Both the position numbers and the translations under genes were made by a program. This document shows positions 11,601 to 25,292 of a DNA stretch of 64,000 nt, piece after piece. The DNA is taken from positions 5,903,001 through 5,967,000 of the forward strand of contig NC_046681.1 in the NCBI RefSeq assembly GCF_009870125.1, given 5' to 3'. Source of the DNA: Drosophila pseudoobscura. Its lineage: Eukaryota; Arthropoda; Insecta; Diptera; Drosophilidae. The notes under the pieces are model-generated. The model was not told the origin of the DNA. It did no database searches and worked only from the letters and a program-made list of their open reading frames with translations. Numbering within the stretch: the first letter of the stretch is position 1; each line of letters begins with the position of its first letter.

Positions 11601-14600
11601 GATAGTTCCTGTGATTCCTCGTGCGCTATTGAGGAACAAATTATTGAAGCTTCTCCCGATTCCCGATTAAAATTCCCAAGGGCTACCAACGTCAACCCTC
11701 TCTAAAAGTATCTTTTCTAGCTAAAGGATCAAATCCACACAACTTTAAAGTTGAGGTCCGTAGAGCGCTTCTAAATGCCTTTGTGGCATATCAAGCATTT
11801 ATTGCAACTATGTGTAAGCCTCATATAAGTTTTGTGATACAATGAGGTCATGTAATCTTTATTTAACTTAGAGGAGGGGCTGCTATAAGCATTTGTAAAA
11901 TAGTCATGGGACTAGAAGAGTTTCTTTGAGAGGTTTTATTTCTTTTCTGTTGGATTTTATATAGATTTATCTTTATATATCTCGAATTTGGTAATATATA
12001 GAATAGCAATTGCTTTGAGCTCTAAGTTCTGTAATTTTTTATCTTTCAATTTGCCAGTAGATGTAATTTGTTATTAAATTGAACGCATGTAAAGTTTTAG
12101 TGTATAACTTAGTAACTACAGATCTAACATTAGTTTCGTTATTAATATTTAAATATTTTATAGCATATAATCCATACTATACCATTAGTATTCCATGTTC
12201 TACAGTACATATTCGACCTTTCTTAACAATTTCGATAGCCAAGTAGCTACCAGATAGGGATAGAAGGTGCCTCCACACTTAACCTTCCATAAATATTACT
12301 CTATCTGTCAGAGCTTTACACAAGACCATTCCTAACAGCAAGATGTCGCAACTATCACTTAATATACGACGTATTTAATAATCGATTCCCGTGGTTCCAT
12401 GAGTAATTACAATGTTTTATAATATTTTGTAGTGAAAGACACTTGATTGAAGGAATCACAAGACAAGAACTTGTCGAAGCCAGTTCCAAGAAGTGTTACG
12501 AGTATTGTACCGTAGAGTCGCCACCGATCCCCAAGGAACGTTACAGTAGTAGAGTACTCTTTCTGGAGAGGCACTCCCTCACATGTTTTGGCTTTAAATC
12601 GGCGCCCGCAGCCACTTCAATGGGGAGGGAGCCCTTGGGCAGTGGCTCTCTCGATTGTTTAATCCCCGTGTTGTGCAATCCCCTCGAGGCGCAGGTCGAG
12701 CGGCCTTCCGCGTTGTCCCTCCACGATTAGACTTATTTTTGTCTATCCATTCCACATCCACATATGGTCACTCCAGACGCAATATCTTTTGAGTACGTTT
12801 CCTATCTTTTCGTTTCAGTTAAAAATACTTTGTAGATAAGTGTGTGGGAATCTTTTGTTTTTATTTGTTGCTGTTCGGATCGTACTAAAATAATATAACA
12901 CTTGATAAGTTATCGCGTCTTCGGAGTTGGGACAACAATAATTTCAGTTGTTGCTGCTGCTGCTGTCGCCTCTTGCCACATTTACAGGCCGTTGGCTCGC
13001 ACTTGCAAGTGCCTTTCATGCCCAATCTCTTGCCATCCTTATGGGCTGCAATAACAATTTGTACAACATTTATATGAGTGTGAATTTATTAAGATAGGGT
13101 TGATATGGGGGTGGGACAGCACTTGGAAAAAATGATTAATCAGCCTGCAAAAGGCGTAAAAAGTGTAGCAACATATAAAAAAGGGTACCTATGATAGGCT
13201 TGAAGGTCGTTTGTGTGTAGGGTAGGGTAGATTTATAATGAGGTCGTTCACTTATAGAAGAAAGCTAAATCCGGGGAGTATCAAGACGAAGCTTGTTTCG
13301 CGCCTATACTACGCACAAACATAGACCAACTCCCAACCCACCGACCGTTGGGCGTTTCTGCATGACGCGCAACACATGGAAAATTTTGGATTGAGGCGCT
13401 TGAATGTATTATCTTTAGAAACCAACAAGATTTTCGTACAATTACTTGGATTTTCTATTGTAATTTTTTCGACTTCTATATAATATATAAACCCACATTA
13501 AGGATCTCATCAAAATTAAAGTGTTATTTTTTGCTACAGTTGTAGAATTTGCTCTAAAAACAAAAGACATACTTAAAAATCACTACCTTTTCGGATTTTC
13601 AGACCTCTGCTAAAAATCTATAGAACCCTCTCCTTGAAAAGAGTAAAAAATGCTGGCGATAACACTTTTGAATATGAGATCATTCCGGCAGGCATTGCTT
13701 AAGGTCAAGAATTCATGATTATATTATGAATCAATTAACAAGTAAATAAAACTGTAAACAAAGTGGAGTATTACAAGACAAGGCGCACGTATACGCTGTG
13801 AGAAATCTACGATCTGTGGCACCTGTGGAAAACGTAATACAAACCTGTGAGCAAGCCCCAATTTAGTAAATGAAATGCTTAACAAATCTCCGAGTGGTTT
13901 AGACAGGTTTTAGTTGGCAACTCGTTTATAAATGGGAAAGTATCGTATCTTTATATCACATGGTTGTACGAGTATACCAAAGAAACTGTAGTTCAGGTAA
14001 TTGTTGATAGATACATATGGATATGGGCCAGGTAGGATGGGTATTCATAAGTTAATACGGTTTTCTGAACGGCCTAAATGACTTTTCAATGATCTTTTCC
14101 TTGAGTTTAGGTGAATTTCCCCGAAATTAACACGATTTCAGTTATAGATACGTACTGTTTCCGGGAATTACAGGTATTTCCCTAATTAAACAGCCATTAA
14201 AAATTAGAATAATACGATTCTCCGACATTTAAACACTCGACAAATCGAAATTTAATGAGGTTAAGTGATTATGGGTATTATTTTGAAAGTAATTGGGTTC
14301 TAAAAATGATGTATGATTTTCCAAATAGGGCTTTAAAACATAAATTAAACATTAGAGCCCCCTTTTTATCGAAATATTTAAGTTTTTGTTGTTTTATCCA
14401 CGTTTGAGTATTCATTGTCCCTTATTTACCTTTAGAACTGCCTTCTGAAGGATTTTTCAGTTTTTTTAGCAAGCGCTTCAACATTTTGTTAGTTTATTTG
14501 TATAGAAAACAATTGAGAGGAATATTTTCTGCTAGATTTACACACTTTCCCACAAGATGTATTTAATTTAAATAATTTGAAGGCCTATCCTTCTGTACTA

Positions 14601-17600
14601 TGCGGTATTTTTGTGTGTGCAGACTTATGGAAATTCATTAGAAATGTTTTTTCCGATTTGTTTTAACCTTCACATCACTGAATCAACTTTGGAACTGTAC
14701 TGAGTGAACCCCAAGTTAGAATTCTTAATAAGTAAATTCGAAAAGCGAACTTTCGCTTTGGTTTCGAGTGCAAAAGAAAACCCTAGAAAACCGCAATGCA
14801 TATGCGGGGAACGTTTCCACAATTCCCAGGCCACAAAAACTGGTATTATCAGGGGATGTGGGCCTCCATTCCAGAAATATCTACAGAAACCCATGGCGAA
14901 TGGAAAGGAATACAAATTTTCATAATCTTTTCTTGAAGCGTGACACCTGGCGACTACTACGTCACTTTTGTAGTATTTTTCAAAATTAGCAACACACTCG
15001 TGGCTCTACGTTTTTTCAAATAAGCCACGTTGAATGCTCCACAAATGAGTGCTAATTGGCCGACTGGCGCGACAATACACCACAAAACGCAATAATATCA
15101 CTGCCTGAAAAGCTTTTTGGTTTTAAGCACCAGAAAGTTATGGACTAATTTGTGTTGTTAATTGAACAAAAACAAAAAACAAAACTCATATATCGGGAGG
15201 CGGTTCGTCTGGCGCTTGTTAAGTCATCAAAACTGTGGCTAATATAAATGAGAGGCATTGGGTTTCACAAATAGGTACTGCTCTAAAAAGAAAATCAAAT
15301 AAAGAGGTTAGAGTATTTTGCAGGAATTTTTAGGTAAGAATTATGAAAATATGGTAGTTTACTTGATTGAAACCGGATCAATAATAGCATTGCAGTATTT
15401 CTAACGAATTTTATCCTTGACAGTAGTTCCTAAGAATTTATCATGAACATTTTCTCAGTTTACTACGAAAAGAACTACTAATCTGCTAAAGTATCCACAG
15501 GCTATTGAAGTATTTTTTGGGACATGGGTTTCTTTAATTTTATGAGAACTATAAATATTATTTTCCTCATTCTTCGCAATCCCATTCTAGATATTCCTTG
15601 TTCTTATCTTTTCCTATGTGCAGTATTGCCGTTTTTGAAGGTTTATATGTATTTTCGATATACAATAAATTCGACATAAAAATTCTACGACTTAATCACG
15701 TTTGCATTACATAATAGAACGTGTTGTTTCGTTTCGGTTCCAGTTTCCGCGCACAAAAAGAATAATTGTAATAAGAGAGCTCTTGCTTATAATAATAATT
15801 ACATATACTCATCCATTCCCCTTGCTTTTTATTTAGTTCCATTCTCCCTCCTTTCTGGAAAAACTAGTTAACATTGAATTTAAAATGAATCAAATTCATT
15901 GTATAAACAAATTGCATTTATGGCTTCCCGCCTGCCTGCCTGCCATGTGTTGTTTTTCTCAATGCTTAACCGCTCTACCCGTAAATGATATTCCTACTCC
16001 CCGTGCATGTACAGTACATACCAACATATATACTACTTACACTCGTATTCCTATAGCGTGCTGTTGTGGTATTCATTAATTTGATCACCCGGTCGGGGCC
16101 TTAGTAGAAAGAGCAATTTCAATATGCAAGCAATTTTTGTGTTGTGTTTGTACTTGGAGTGCGGCTAGCTCTGAGCTCATCTGTTCTGCTGCTCTAATTC
16201 AATTGAAACCAATTGAGTCGGGATTTAACATAATTGAGGTTATATTTGGGGCGGATTTTGCAGGAAACCATTCATTCTACAAACACTCTCAGGCATTTTC
16301 AAGTTCCAGGTCAAGTCAAGGATATCTTTTTATTGGGGTCACATTACTGTCTCAGGGTTGGATACTCGCATTTACGAGTATATACCTGACCTTAGCCATA
16401 ATATAAATTCTTGATTTTCTATTTAACTTTTTATTGCATCTGAGGGTTCGTTTGGTGCGGCATTCGTCTCCAAAATATTAACCACAATTAGCAAACTGGT
16501 GCGAGACGGAAAGATTTCCGTAAAGATTTGTTTAAACAATTAGGGGAAAGGTTTTTTTGAGGAAAAACTAAACCAGTTTAGATGGGAACCTACCTCAATG
16601 TAATAGACGACATTTGGGAACTAAAAACCATTTGGAGAATCATGCTGAAAGTGGTGAATAATTTCTGAAAAAGTTCTATGATGTTTTCATTAGAATCAAA
16701 GTCGGTCTTTCACCTTATAAACGGTATAATTTGTATACGGGTTTCACTTTAGTACACCCAGTTTCAGAAGAATCACAAATCGAGACTATTGAGAAGTAAA
16801 CCTTATAAACTGGTTCGATCCAGAGCGTCCTTGTCTTATTGCCATACGGTAGACACAGTACTCCCCATAAATTCCATAAAATATAACCAACAACCACTTC
16901 TATATTTTATATAATTTTTGTATGTTTTTTATTGTTTAAATATAGTATATCTTTTAAATTAAACATTAATATATAATATATATGATATATAACATTTTTT
17001 GTAAATTGAAAATTTTCTCAGTACCCGCAAGCAAATTCTTCAAAAATCAATAATTACTCTTAAACCGACTAATGCAAATGTTTAATGGTTTTCTGCTGTT
17101 TTTTGTATCTTTCCGTCTTTTGTTTTGCACAGTGTTTGGGGTCTGAACTCGAAGAAACATATATTATATTTTATTTTGAAGCTTATTTTTCGGTACTTGT
17201 AATAACAGAAAAGCATTGTTTAACTTGGTATAAACTTTTTGAAACATTTTCAACACTAATATATAATATATTTTGACCCAAAAACTGTGCAATGATCAGT
17301 TTGGTTTGATTTTTTTACAATAAATACATAGGAATGTCTAATATAGACAAGGATATAATAAAAATTCGGGGGTCCAAAGCATATATACTCGTATAAATGG
17401 CGCCAATGAAGCATTTCTTCTTCTTCCGATTTTTTGTTTGTTGGATTTCTAAATATATAGCTATACGCGTAGGTTATTCCTGTAACTGATCCAATTGGGG
17501 AAAATATAGGAAAAACTAAAGACAAACATTATCTGTTGCTTAAACATTTTCTACTTCAGTCTCGTGTACGCAAAATAGAAAATTATTTTTCTGGTTTTCT

Positions 17601-20600
17601 GGTAACATCTTTTTTGCTTCCCTTGTTATGTAATGTGTATTGTATTTTTTTCACAAGTTTTTTTTCTCGTTTTGCATAAGGTCAAAGCGGAGGGGCCAGG
17701 CAGGTTCTTGGTTGTTTTTCCTTGTTTTTTTTTAGTTTTGTAAAAAAAATGTTATATAAGAAAAAGAGTATGGGGACATAATAATAAGAGTAAACGGTCT
17801 TGTAAATTGGTATCAAGTTTTTTCGGGCTTGTTTTCATTTGTAAATGGTAGTGTATTTGTGTGTGTCGGTCATCGTCACTAGACGCGGAAATGCTGGAGT
17901 GCCACTGTGGGAAGGGTACAGTTGCATTTTGATTATTATAGTTGTCTCGCTTGCTCGCTCGTCGCTTGCCCAGCCGCCATTTCTTTTGTGTTTGCTTTTG
18001 CTTTTCCTTTTTACAGTTAAATATGGCATTGCGTATTGCAGTTGTTGTATTTGTTTGGCTTTTTCTGTCGTTTCTGTCTGTACTGTGTAGTTGTCTCGCT
18101 CGCTCTCTCCCTCCCTTTGTGTCTCTCACACCTTGCAGCTCTGCTGCGTGGGCAGGACTGACGCCAGCGTTGGGGTCTGCTGCTGCTGGTGTACCCCCTC
18201 ATCCTCGTGCTCGTGCATCTCCTCCTCGTCCTCACAGATGCTGTCATTGTGCTTTCTCTGCTGCCGCTTACGCATGTAATTGATGAGTGGCCGCTTCTTG
18301 TGCTCCTTGCAGAAGGGACAGTCCTTGCGCAGCTGTTTCTCTGATTTAGTTTGCTTGAATTTCTCTGTAAGTAAGAGAGTGGGTAAACCATGGGTTAATT
18401 AACAAATAATAGACAGAAGTTAATGAGGGCAGGGGAACTATCTGGAAAACTTTCTTAAGGAATGCCTCACCTTACATAACTACACCTTGGGCAAGGCCAG
18501 CAAGTGGACTTTCTGTCACGCACTCCCACACTCTCTCTCTCTTTCGCTCTCTGCCCTCTCTTCTATTTTTTTTTTCGCTCCCCTTACCACTTTGTGGCCT
18601 ACGTGCCACCGACCCTCGTGCCCTTTTGGGCCGACAGCTGATTGCCGACGTGACGTAGATGGTGTAGCCAAAGCAGCGCTGTTTCAATCAGTGTTGCCAC
18701 TTTAGCTTATTTTGGCTAAAAATAATTTAGTACAAAACAATTTCTGTTTCGTACTCCTTCTTTTATAAGGCAAAAATTGCTGCGGTTTGTTTGTACATTG
18801 CTTATTTACAAATTTTAACAAAGTATATCAATAAAATGAAAGTATCCATTATTCTGATGGTTAGCTTATTTTTAAGCTATTTTTTCTTTAATTTTTAGGT
18901 TTTTCTAGTTTATTTTTTTTTTTTAATCTAGCCTATGGTGACTCTAAAAAGCTGGCAGCACTGGTTTCAATCTCAAAATGACAGATGACCCTGTGACACA
19001 CACTCACACACACACACACAAAGAGTTTTGATTGCTCAATTGAGCTTGTGTCAGAACTAAATGGTTCCCATTGATTAAAGCAAAGCAAAGGATATGCTAT
19101 TTATAAACCACCAGCCATATCTGATAAGCGACCTTGCCCGTGTTCTATCAGGAATTGTCGGCCTCTGAGGTAATCTGTACCCTGGATGTTGTGGCAATTG
19201 GCATAATTAGTCATATGATGATTGTACAGACAACAATAACAGCAGCCAGCACTCCTTCCTCCCTTCTCGCACACCTGAGATCCATTATTGCGCCTCAGTT
19301 TTTCACACAAATACAACCAAGTTTTTTCTTTGCCTTTTTTGTCTTTATATCCAAAACGCAGCGACCACCTGCTTAACTTTTTTTGAGTCACTCCAGTCCA
19401 AGAGAGGTACAGTCTCGTGTTGTCTATCTCTTTAATTAGCATTCTTTGTATAAGCAGAAGCGGATATACACAGAATGGACTTCAGTGACCTCCATATGAA
19501 GTGATTGGCCATACGGCGAGTTGAAACACCTTTTAAGAGTCGCATATGCAGGCGTACGTATCTATTGTTACGATATCTAACTACGTTTTAATTTTGCCAT
19601 GCCGGAAATCTTTGGCACCTGTCTACGTGAGATTTTTATGGGCAAAGTTGGGCAATGTAACAACTGGATTCGCCAATATCATTCTGCACGTGATTTTTAT
19701 AGCACTTTTGCCGAATTGCTCAAAATCATAATTCCCCCTTCTTCAAGGGTTAAAAAGAGCTGCCTCATGGGAAGGGCGGAAGCACTGATAAGCGAATCTT
19801 CTCAATGGATACCCTCTGTTATGCGAAAAATTTTAAGGCGTGTTCCCCCATACATACACACACACACTCATAGTGAACTCCCACGGACAACGAATACATG
19901 GACATCAAATCAGGCTGTCTATTTTTAAATTCTCACAAAAACAACCACAATACACGCAATAAAATGGGGGGCTGGTTTTCTTATTTTTGTTGGTGCTTTT
20001 AAACATGTTTTTGTTGTTTTGCTCTGCTGCTCTCTGCTGTGCAGCGGTGGCGACGAAAAGCTCTGAACGATAATTACCTTGGACGCGACTGTAGGAATCC
20101 TTGACGGCACATGAGGATGCTGCGCTGGACGACTCCAGTGTGCCATACGGGAACTGCTCGTAGTCGCGGTAATAGCCGCTGCGCATGGACCCGCCATACG
20201 ACATGGTCGAGTCGCTGACACAAAAGCCCCAAACATCCATAATGGAAAGGTGTCTAAAAGGTTTTCCTTGTGCCTTCTAAGGGGGGGTTGTAGTCGTAGT
20301 CTCCGTCTATCTCTTTTCCGCTATTGGCGCGCGTTGTGCGAGGTCGTTTCACTGTGTCTCTCTCTCTGTCTCTTTTGAGGTTCTCTTGCGAGCAATGAAC
20401 TCTGTTTGAATCACTTTGTTTTTGCAGGGTCTTTGTTAAATACGCGTATTTATGCACTTTTTTGTTTGCTTGTGTTTGTCCGTGTCGAATACCCCGTCAA
20501 GGTATGAGCCAGTTTTTTACATTTGCATTGAACTTAATGCAGTTCCTTCGAAATTTCATCGGATTTCGATGTTTTCTTGTGGAAGTCTCGGCTGAAACTG

Positions 20601-23600
20601 AGAGCCGAATGCCAGAATTACTGCATTTTTGTAGCGGTTCGGGCTCGTGGCTTGTTTTGCCGACGACTTCGTTTCTCGCTTTTGCGTGCGTAGAGTGTGC
20701 ATACCCTTTCAAGATCGAGTGCTATAAAATTTGTGAGCTGTTTGATGTGTTCATATATTATTATTCAAAAAGCCCACCGACAGCATATATAGTGGCGGAC
20801 ACGTATGCTCCATGGTTCAGCTCCTGTGCTTCTCGCTAAATTTAAGACGTGCAGGAACATAATTGTTTATTTTTCTCTCTCAATAAATAAAAAAATCAAT
20901 GAAAAAAATATCCCAAGGATTGATGAACATGTATCCATACCTGCTCGCCACTGTATTTCTCTTCCTAACGCTGCCTGCTCTTCCCATAAGGTGTTTGCGT
21001 TCAGAGGAGCAGTCTTGCACCTAAAAAATAAAACGAAATTACAATAAATTGGTATCAATTGTCTGGTTTATTCAACCTAAAGGGTATATAGACTTTGGCG
21101 AGCCAAAGTTAATGGACCTACTGGTGTTGTTTGTCTCGTATATGTATGCCTGCATGTGTGTGTTGTGTTTTCGCGTCTCGTGCTTTGTTGAAGCTTCGCT
21201 GTTTTTTTGTCCCGCTCTCTCTGCCAGCTTGCATGTGTAGTCTCCCCCAAATATACTACATGTGTGTAGTGCTGCCTCTCGCCATTAAGTACAGGCGCGC
21301 TCATGAGATACCGTGGTGCACAACGTTTGTTTCGGCTTGAAACCAATTTCCATATGATTCACAGTGTTTTAGTTTAAAAAATCTTTAATACATGTTAATT
21401 GTCTTAGGGCATGAAAAATATCGTTAATGTTGGAAGTTTTTCTTATTAGCAAGGAATTGCTAATGCCACAAAAGCTGACGAAAAATTTAAGTCATGAGAT
21501 GAGTCTCAAACGGCTGTTAAGCCGGTGTATTGAATACACCTCTTTTAGGTTTGCTAATAACCGTCTAGACTGTATGCCTGCCATGCGCTTTGGAAAGCCT
21601 TATATTCGGAAGAAATTCGGTTGTCAAGCGGTACTTTTTAACATTTGTGCTGTCTCGCCGGTTGTATTTTGTATTTCATCAAATGGGGACAATTGATGAG
21701 TAAAAATCATTCAAAAGGCAAATCAATTTCGTTTTTAATTATTTTTATTAATTAACATCTTATTCTTTGGCCGTCGGGAGCCTTCAAAAAATAATCTGTA
21801 TGTTGCATTTTTCAGTCGGTGAACATTTTTTGTAAATTTGATCAAATTTTAGTGTTAATAAGTACCTACGTCACTTTAGCCGGTTTCAATTAAGGTGTTT
21901 GTTGTTTTTCGTTATAATACGTACCTGTATTAGCAAGTTTTTGTGGTTTCAGACTTTGGTACCCACGAAATCTGGTCAGTATCTGGGGATCGTGATACGT
22001 TCCTAAAGGTGGGCGTATACGGGAGGGCTATATTTAGTCAAACAATTTAATTATATGGTACGCTTTGGTACGTGGATGACTAACTGCGGTTTCGAAATAT
22101 TCATTGATTGAATTTCCGCTGAACGGCGGCTGTTTCATGGTCCAGCCTCTGAAAGGTCTTGAATTGATGAGAGAACTATACCGCGAGATATCGTCAATAT
22201 TCCGTAAACATATTAATGTAGTGGACCCACTGTTCGTTCTCAATTAGCTACTCCTACGCTCGCTGCTGCGCAGCAGTTTTTGTAAACAAGCTTTTTCTCA
22301 AGGTATACAATATAGAGAGGTATGGCAATGCCGCTTTTCGGTCCACCTGCACTCTCTCTAGCTCTCTCTTTGTGTCCAGCTGCGAGAATATGCACGTGCA
22401 TGTCTCAGACTGCCTTACCTGTTGTCTGAAATACCTTTGCCGTTTGTTCTGCTCTCTCTCTGTCTATTGCTCTCACTATTTCTCTGCTCGGTGCTGACCT
22501 GCTTAATCAAACAAGTGTCTTTTACACATCCCACACACGCACACGCACACAGCCAAATATACGTACATACATACACATATCGACTTACCGAACTATGCAA
22601 ACATATGTATGGACATATGCATGTGTGTATATTTAGTTGGCACAATAACTAAACTAGGGCTATCTCTTTCTGTTCATTGCACTTACTGATAACGGTTCAA
22701 CGTTAATGATCATTAGGTTGGCTGTCTTTGCCAACGGTAGTTTAAGGTTTGTTCGAATGCCGCAAACTGTCCGAAGCCTTATCATTGACAGTCATTATCT
22801 TTTCTTTATTATGCGCATACATATACATTAGCATGTACATATACATATATGTATATGTATGTATGTTTGTATACATAAGTGTGCACTCGAAGGTTTGTTT
22901 GTGTCTATTTTTCATTACTTAAGATTTCCAAGCATCTGCTGGAGGGTCATCGGGAGGGGGCTTAATGTTTACATTATAGTACCCTGTACCCGTAGAGGGG
23001 AACTCAAGGGTATATTAACCCTGCAATGCCATCATTATATGGATGTAAAGAGTATTAGAAACGACAAAAGATGATCTCATATCAAGTGTATCCACATGTA
23101 ATCAAATCTAGATTCTAGACTGTCTAATGAAAGGGTATCAGGAGCTTGAGCTTCGATTCTTTTCTGGTTCAACCTTAATTGTCTTTGTTATTCCGCCCGT
23201 TGAGTTTTTGATAAGAAAAGAAAAAAGCCATAAATCTATGGGTAGGGGGTTTTTTCAAGCCCGATTTTTCTTATCAAATTTAACTCAAATTTGAAATTTA
23301 CGTCAATCAATCGATTTTTTTTATATCAAAATGAGAGGCACTAATATATTCATTGATTTCACGTTCCAGGAAAATCTTGGCGGCAATTCAAAGACCGTTA
23401 TGCTGGCCACCATCTCACCCGCCAGCATCCATGCGGACGAGACATTGGCCACCTTGCGCTACGCTTGCAAGGCGCGCTCCATCGTGAACCGCGTGAAGGT
23501 CAACGAGTCCCCACACGACAAGATCATCAGGGATCTGAGAGCAGAAGTGGATCGCCTGAAGTCCCTGAGGAACGAATATGAACGGCAGCGACGCATCTCG

Positions 23601-25292
23601 GGGAACAAAAACAACCCATCGCCACGGAAGATCATCATAGAGACCTCTGTGGATGACTCGGAGGTGGAGGGACTGCGCCAGCAGTTGGCCGAACGAGAAA
23701 GGGAGCTGATTCGAGCCCAGAAATCCTGGATGGAGAAGCTGCGCGATGCCGAGGATCAACGCAAGTCCGAGCTGCGTTTGCTCAGACGCAAAGGCCTGGC
23801 TCTGGAGCTGACTGCCGACCAGAAGCAGGCGTGCCTGGTCAATCTCACAGCAGATCCCATACTAAGTGGAACGCTGTTCTATCTGTTGCCCCCTGGTCTG
23901 GTACGCATTGGACGCGGGCGTCTACCGGGATCAGCCAACTTACAGCCGGATATCGTTTTGGATGGCCCTCTGGTGGCGCTCCAGCATTGTATCATCGAGC
24001 ACGAACGCAGTGGCAAACTATATGTCATTCCAGACAGCGAGGACTTTGAGACCTATGTGAATGGCGAGCTGGTGGCGGAGAGACGACAGCTGTTCCATGG
24101 CGATCGTTTGGTGATCGGTGGCTCCCACTACTTCCGCATATCCAATCCTTTTTGCACGCACAGAGCCAAGACCGATCAGTTGGTTGACTTTCAGTTGGCC
24201 CACCAGGAGATCCTGCAGAAGCAGGAACAGCAGCTTCGCTCCGAACTGGAGGCCGAGAAGTTGGCTGCCTTGACGCGCATCGAGCAGGAGCGTGCCCAGC
24301 ATGCCAGGGACTATGAGGAGCGGTTGCAGTGCCTCGAGTTGGAGCAGTTCAAGTACCAGTGCAACAGCGAGATGCTGGAGACGGAACGTCAGGTTTTGGC
24401 CCAGGCCCAAAAGGAACAGCAAACGCCTCTGAAAGAGGAGGTGGGTGTGTCCACGCCAGCCCAGAAGTCCAACCTGCTGGAAGACATACAACGCATAATG
24501 CTGAATCCGAGCGAGGAAAGCCTGCACAAGACCCAACTGATGGTGAAGGAAGCCACCCAGCGCTGTCGCCAGCTGGGACTGCAATTGGAATTCCGGCAAA
24601 CCCAAGCTCCAGATGAATTCGGCCTTCTGCGAACGGTGATACTGATTCTGGACAAGCAGCGTGGTCTCAAAGCCGAGTGGCCCATTGCCCGACTGGGCGT
24701 CTGGCTCGATTTGCTGAGAGATAATCCTGATCAGACGCTGAATGCCCGCACAATCTTTCAGAGCGTCGAGGTGAACTGGGAGCCATTAGATGCAGATCTA
24801 AACGAGACGCTAAGCGACAACCACAATTCTAGTCGAATTTCCTTGAATCTGAGTGCCATGCTCAAGCAGCCATTGAAGAGGCTTCTCAATGTGTCCACAA
24901 GTAGCAACACACCACGTCAGACATCTACACCTTCGGGCAAAACCCCGGTTAGTCCCTCGCCAGGGAGCAAATTAGTTCAATACACCAAGCGCTTGCTAAC
25001 CTACGACCCCGAGGAGACCACAGAGGGCAGCCAATTCCAGATGCTCGTCCACCAGGAGCTCCAGATGTTGCAGGGATCGACCCAGCGGCTGAAGCGTTAC
25101 TGCGAGAACGCTCTACTCGAGCGGGAGAATCAACAGGACAACGGAGTACTGGCCATCAGCTTACAGGAGGCTCTGACACGCCTAGACAGTGTGCTCCACG
25201 GCATGCGGAGCTCGCTGGCACAGTCAGAGGCTGCAGCCGGTGCCAGCTCACCGACGAAGACACAGAAAGCAGTGCGCTTTCTTATCGATTGA
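8700..25292 (+). CDS. Klp38B: kinesin-like protein Klp38B (KIF14-type)
   Basis: Plus-end microtubule motor of the KIF14 group, acting in chromosome segregation and cytokinesis. Exons 8700-10133 and 23370-25292; the phase-0 junction reads TWLLR|ENLGGNSK, giving 1118 residues. After a basic, Ser/Thr-rich N-terminus comes the motor: MIVAVRVRPLN near 123, P-loop GQTGSGKSYSM near 221, switch I NDKSSRSH near 361, switch II VDLAGSE near 408, then LGGNSKTVMLATISPA at the exon 2 start. Neck coiled coil follows, then an FHA domain (VRIGRGRLPG near 656, LVALQHCIIEH), a Glu/Gln-rich coiled coil and a Ser/Thr/Pro-rich tail. The 13.2-kb intron splits the motor and carries an apparent antisense gene. An ATG-led extension just upstream of the exon 2 acceptor (from 23331) is intronic. 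Orthology to D. melanogaster Klp38B is clear from memory. Confidence 0.95.
10134..12884. other. Klp38B intron, 5' part
   Basis: AT-rich intron sequence with no recognisable exon on either strand, except a conspicuously GC-rich stretch at about 12590-12725 that is open in a plus-strand frame (95 codons, 12443-12730) and partly open on the minus strand. It lies just beyond the last exon of the nested minus-strand gene and might be its 3' UTR. No similarity to a known protein is apparent. Confidence 0.5.
12885..20240 (-). CDS. unrecognised small Cys-rich protein nested in the Klp38B intron
   Basis: Predicted from splice signals and matched phases. Exon 1 is 20204 (MSYGGSMRSGYY) or 20240 (MDVWGFC) down to 20078; exon 2 starts at 18364 (CAA G|AG AAA junction). 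Isoform A reads through exon 2 to a TGA at 18126-18128 (121 residues from the second ATG, acidic then Gln-rich end). Isoform B uses an internal donor after 18272 (ATG C|gtaagc) and splices to exon 3, 13045-12885 (junction C|CC CAT), giving 126 residues. Isoform B carries Cys motifs KDCPFCKEHKKRPLINYM and GTCKCEPTACKCGKRR, possibly a small metal-binding module, then a poly-Gln run. No family recognised. The exons are GC-rich against an AT-rich intron and all three phases agree, which supports a real gene; start and ends remain unproven. It lies antisense inside Klp38B. Confidence 0.55.
13046..18125. other. Klp38B intron / nested-gene intron
   Basis: Five kb of AT-rich sequence without a recognisable exon. 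T-rich tracts near 17540-17760 could be the A-rich 3' UTR of nested isoform A on the minus strand. AT dinucleotide-rich stretches occur around 16900-17000. Short open frames here look like chance. Confidence 0.5.
18365..20077. other. intron between exons 1 and 2 of the nested gene
   Basis: No exon recognised. Contains a CT-rich tract at 18526-18580 and a (CA)n microsatellite at 18996-19020. Donor at 20077 (gtaatt) and acceptor at 18365 (ttacag) on the minus strand define its borders. Confidence 0.45.
18996..19020. repeat. (CA)n microsatellite
   Basis: Near-perfect CA dinucleotide run with one interruption (ctca). Confidence 0.9.
20241..23369. other. Klp38B intron, 3' part
   Basis: No exon recognised. 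The stretch just above 20240 should contain the promoter and leader of the nested minus-strand gene; nothing specific could be assigned. An alternating acatatacatatatgtata tract lies at 22834-22868. The region ends at the Klp38B acceptor (ttccag, 23369). Confidence 0.5.
22834..22868. repeat. AT/AC alternating low-complexity tract
   Basis: Run of acat/gtat tetramers that is partly self-complementary and could form a cruciform; typical intron microsatellite. Confidence 0.75.

Noticed and set aside
17752-18129. 125-codon minus-strand frame beside nested exon 2
   Set aside because: Lys/Thr-rich, downstream of the nested gene's stop in an A-rich UTR-like stretch; no signature.
23331-23369. ATG-led start of a separate kinesin-tail gene
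   Set aside because: The 13 codons lie upstream of a clear acceptor, and the following sequence continues the kinesin motor begun at 8700.
24018-24605. 195-codon minus-strand frame opposite Klp38B exon 2
   Set aside because: Antisense shadow of a Gln/Leu-rich coiled-coil coding sequence; no signature.
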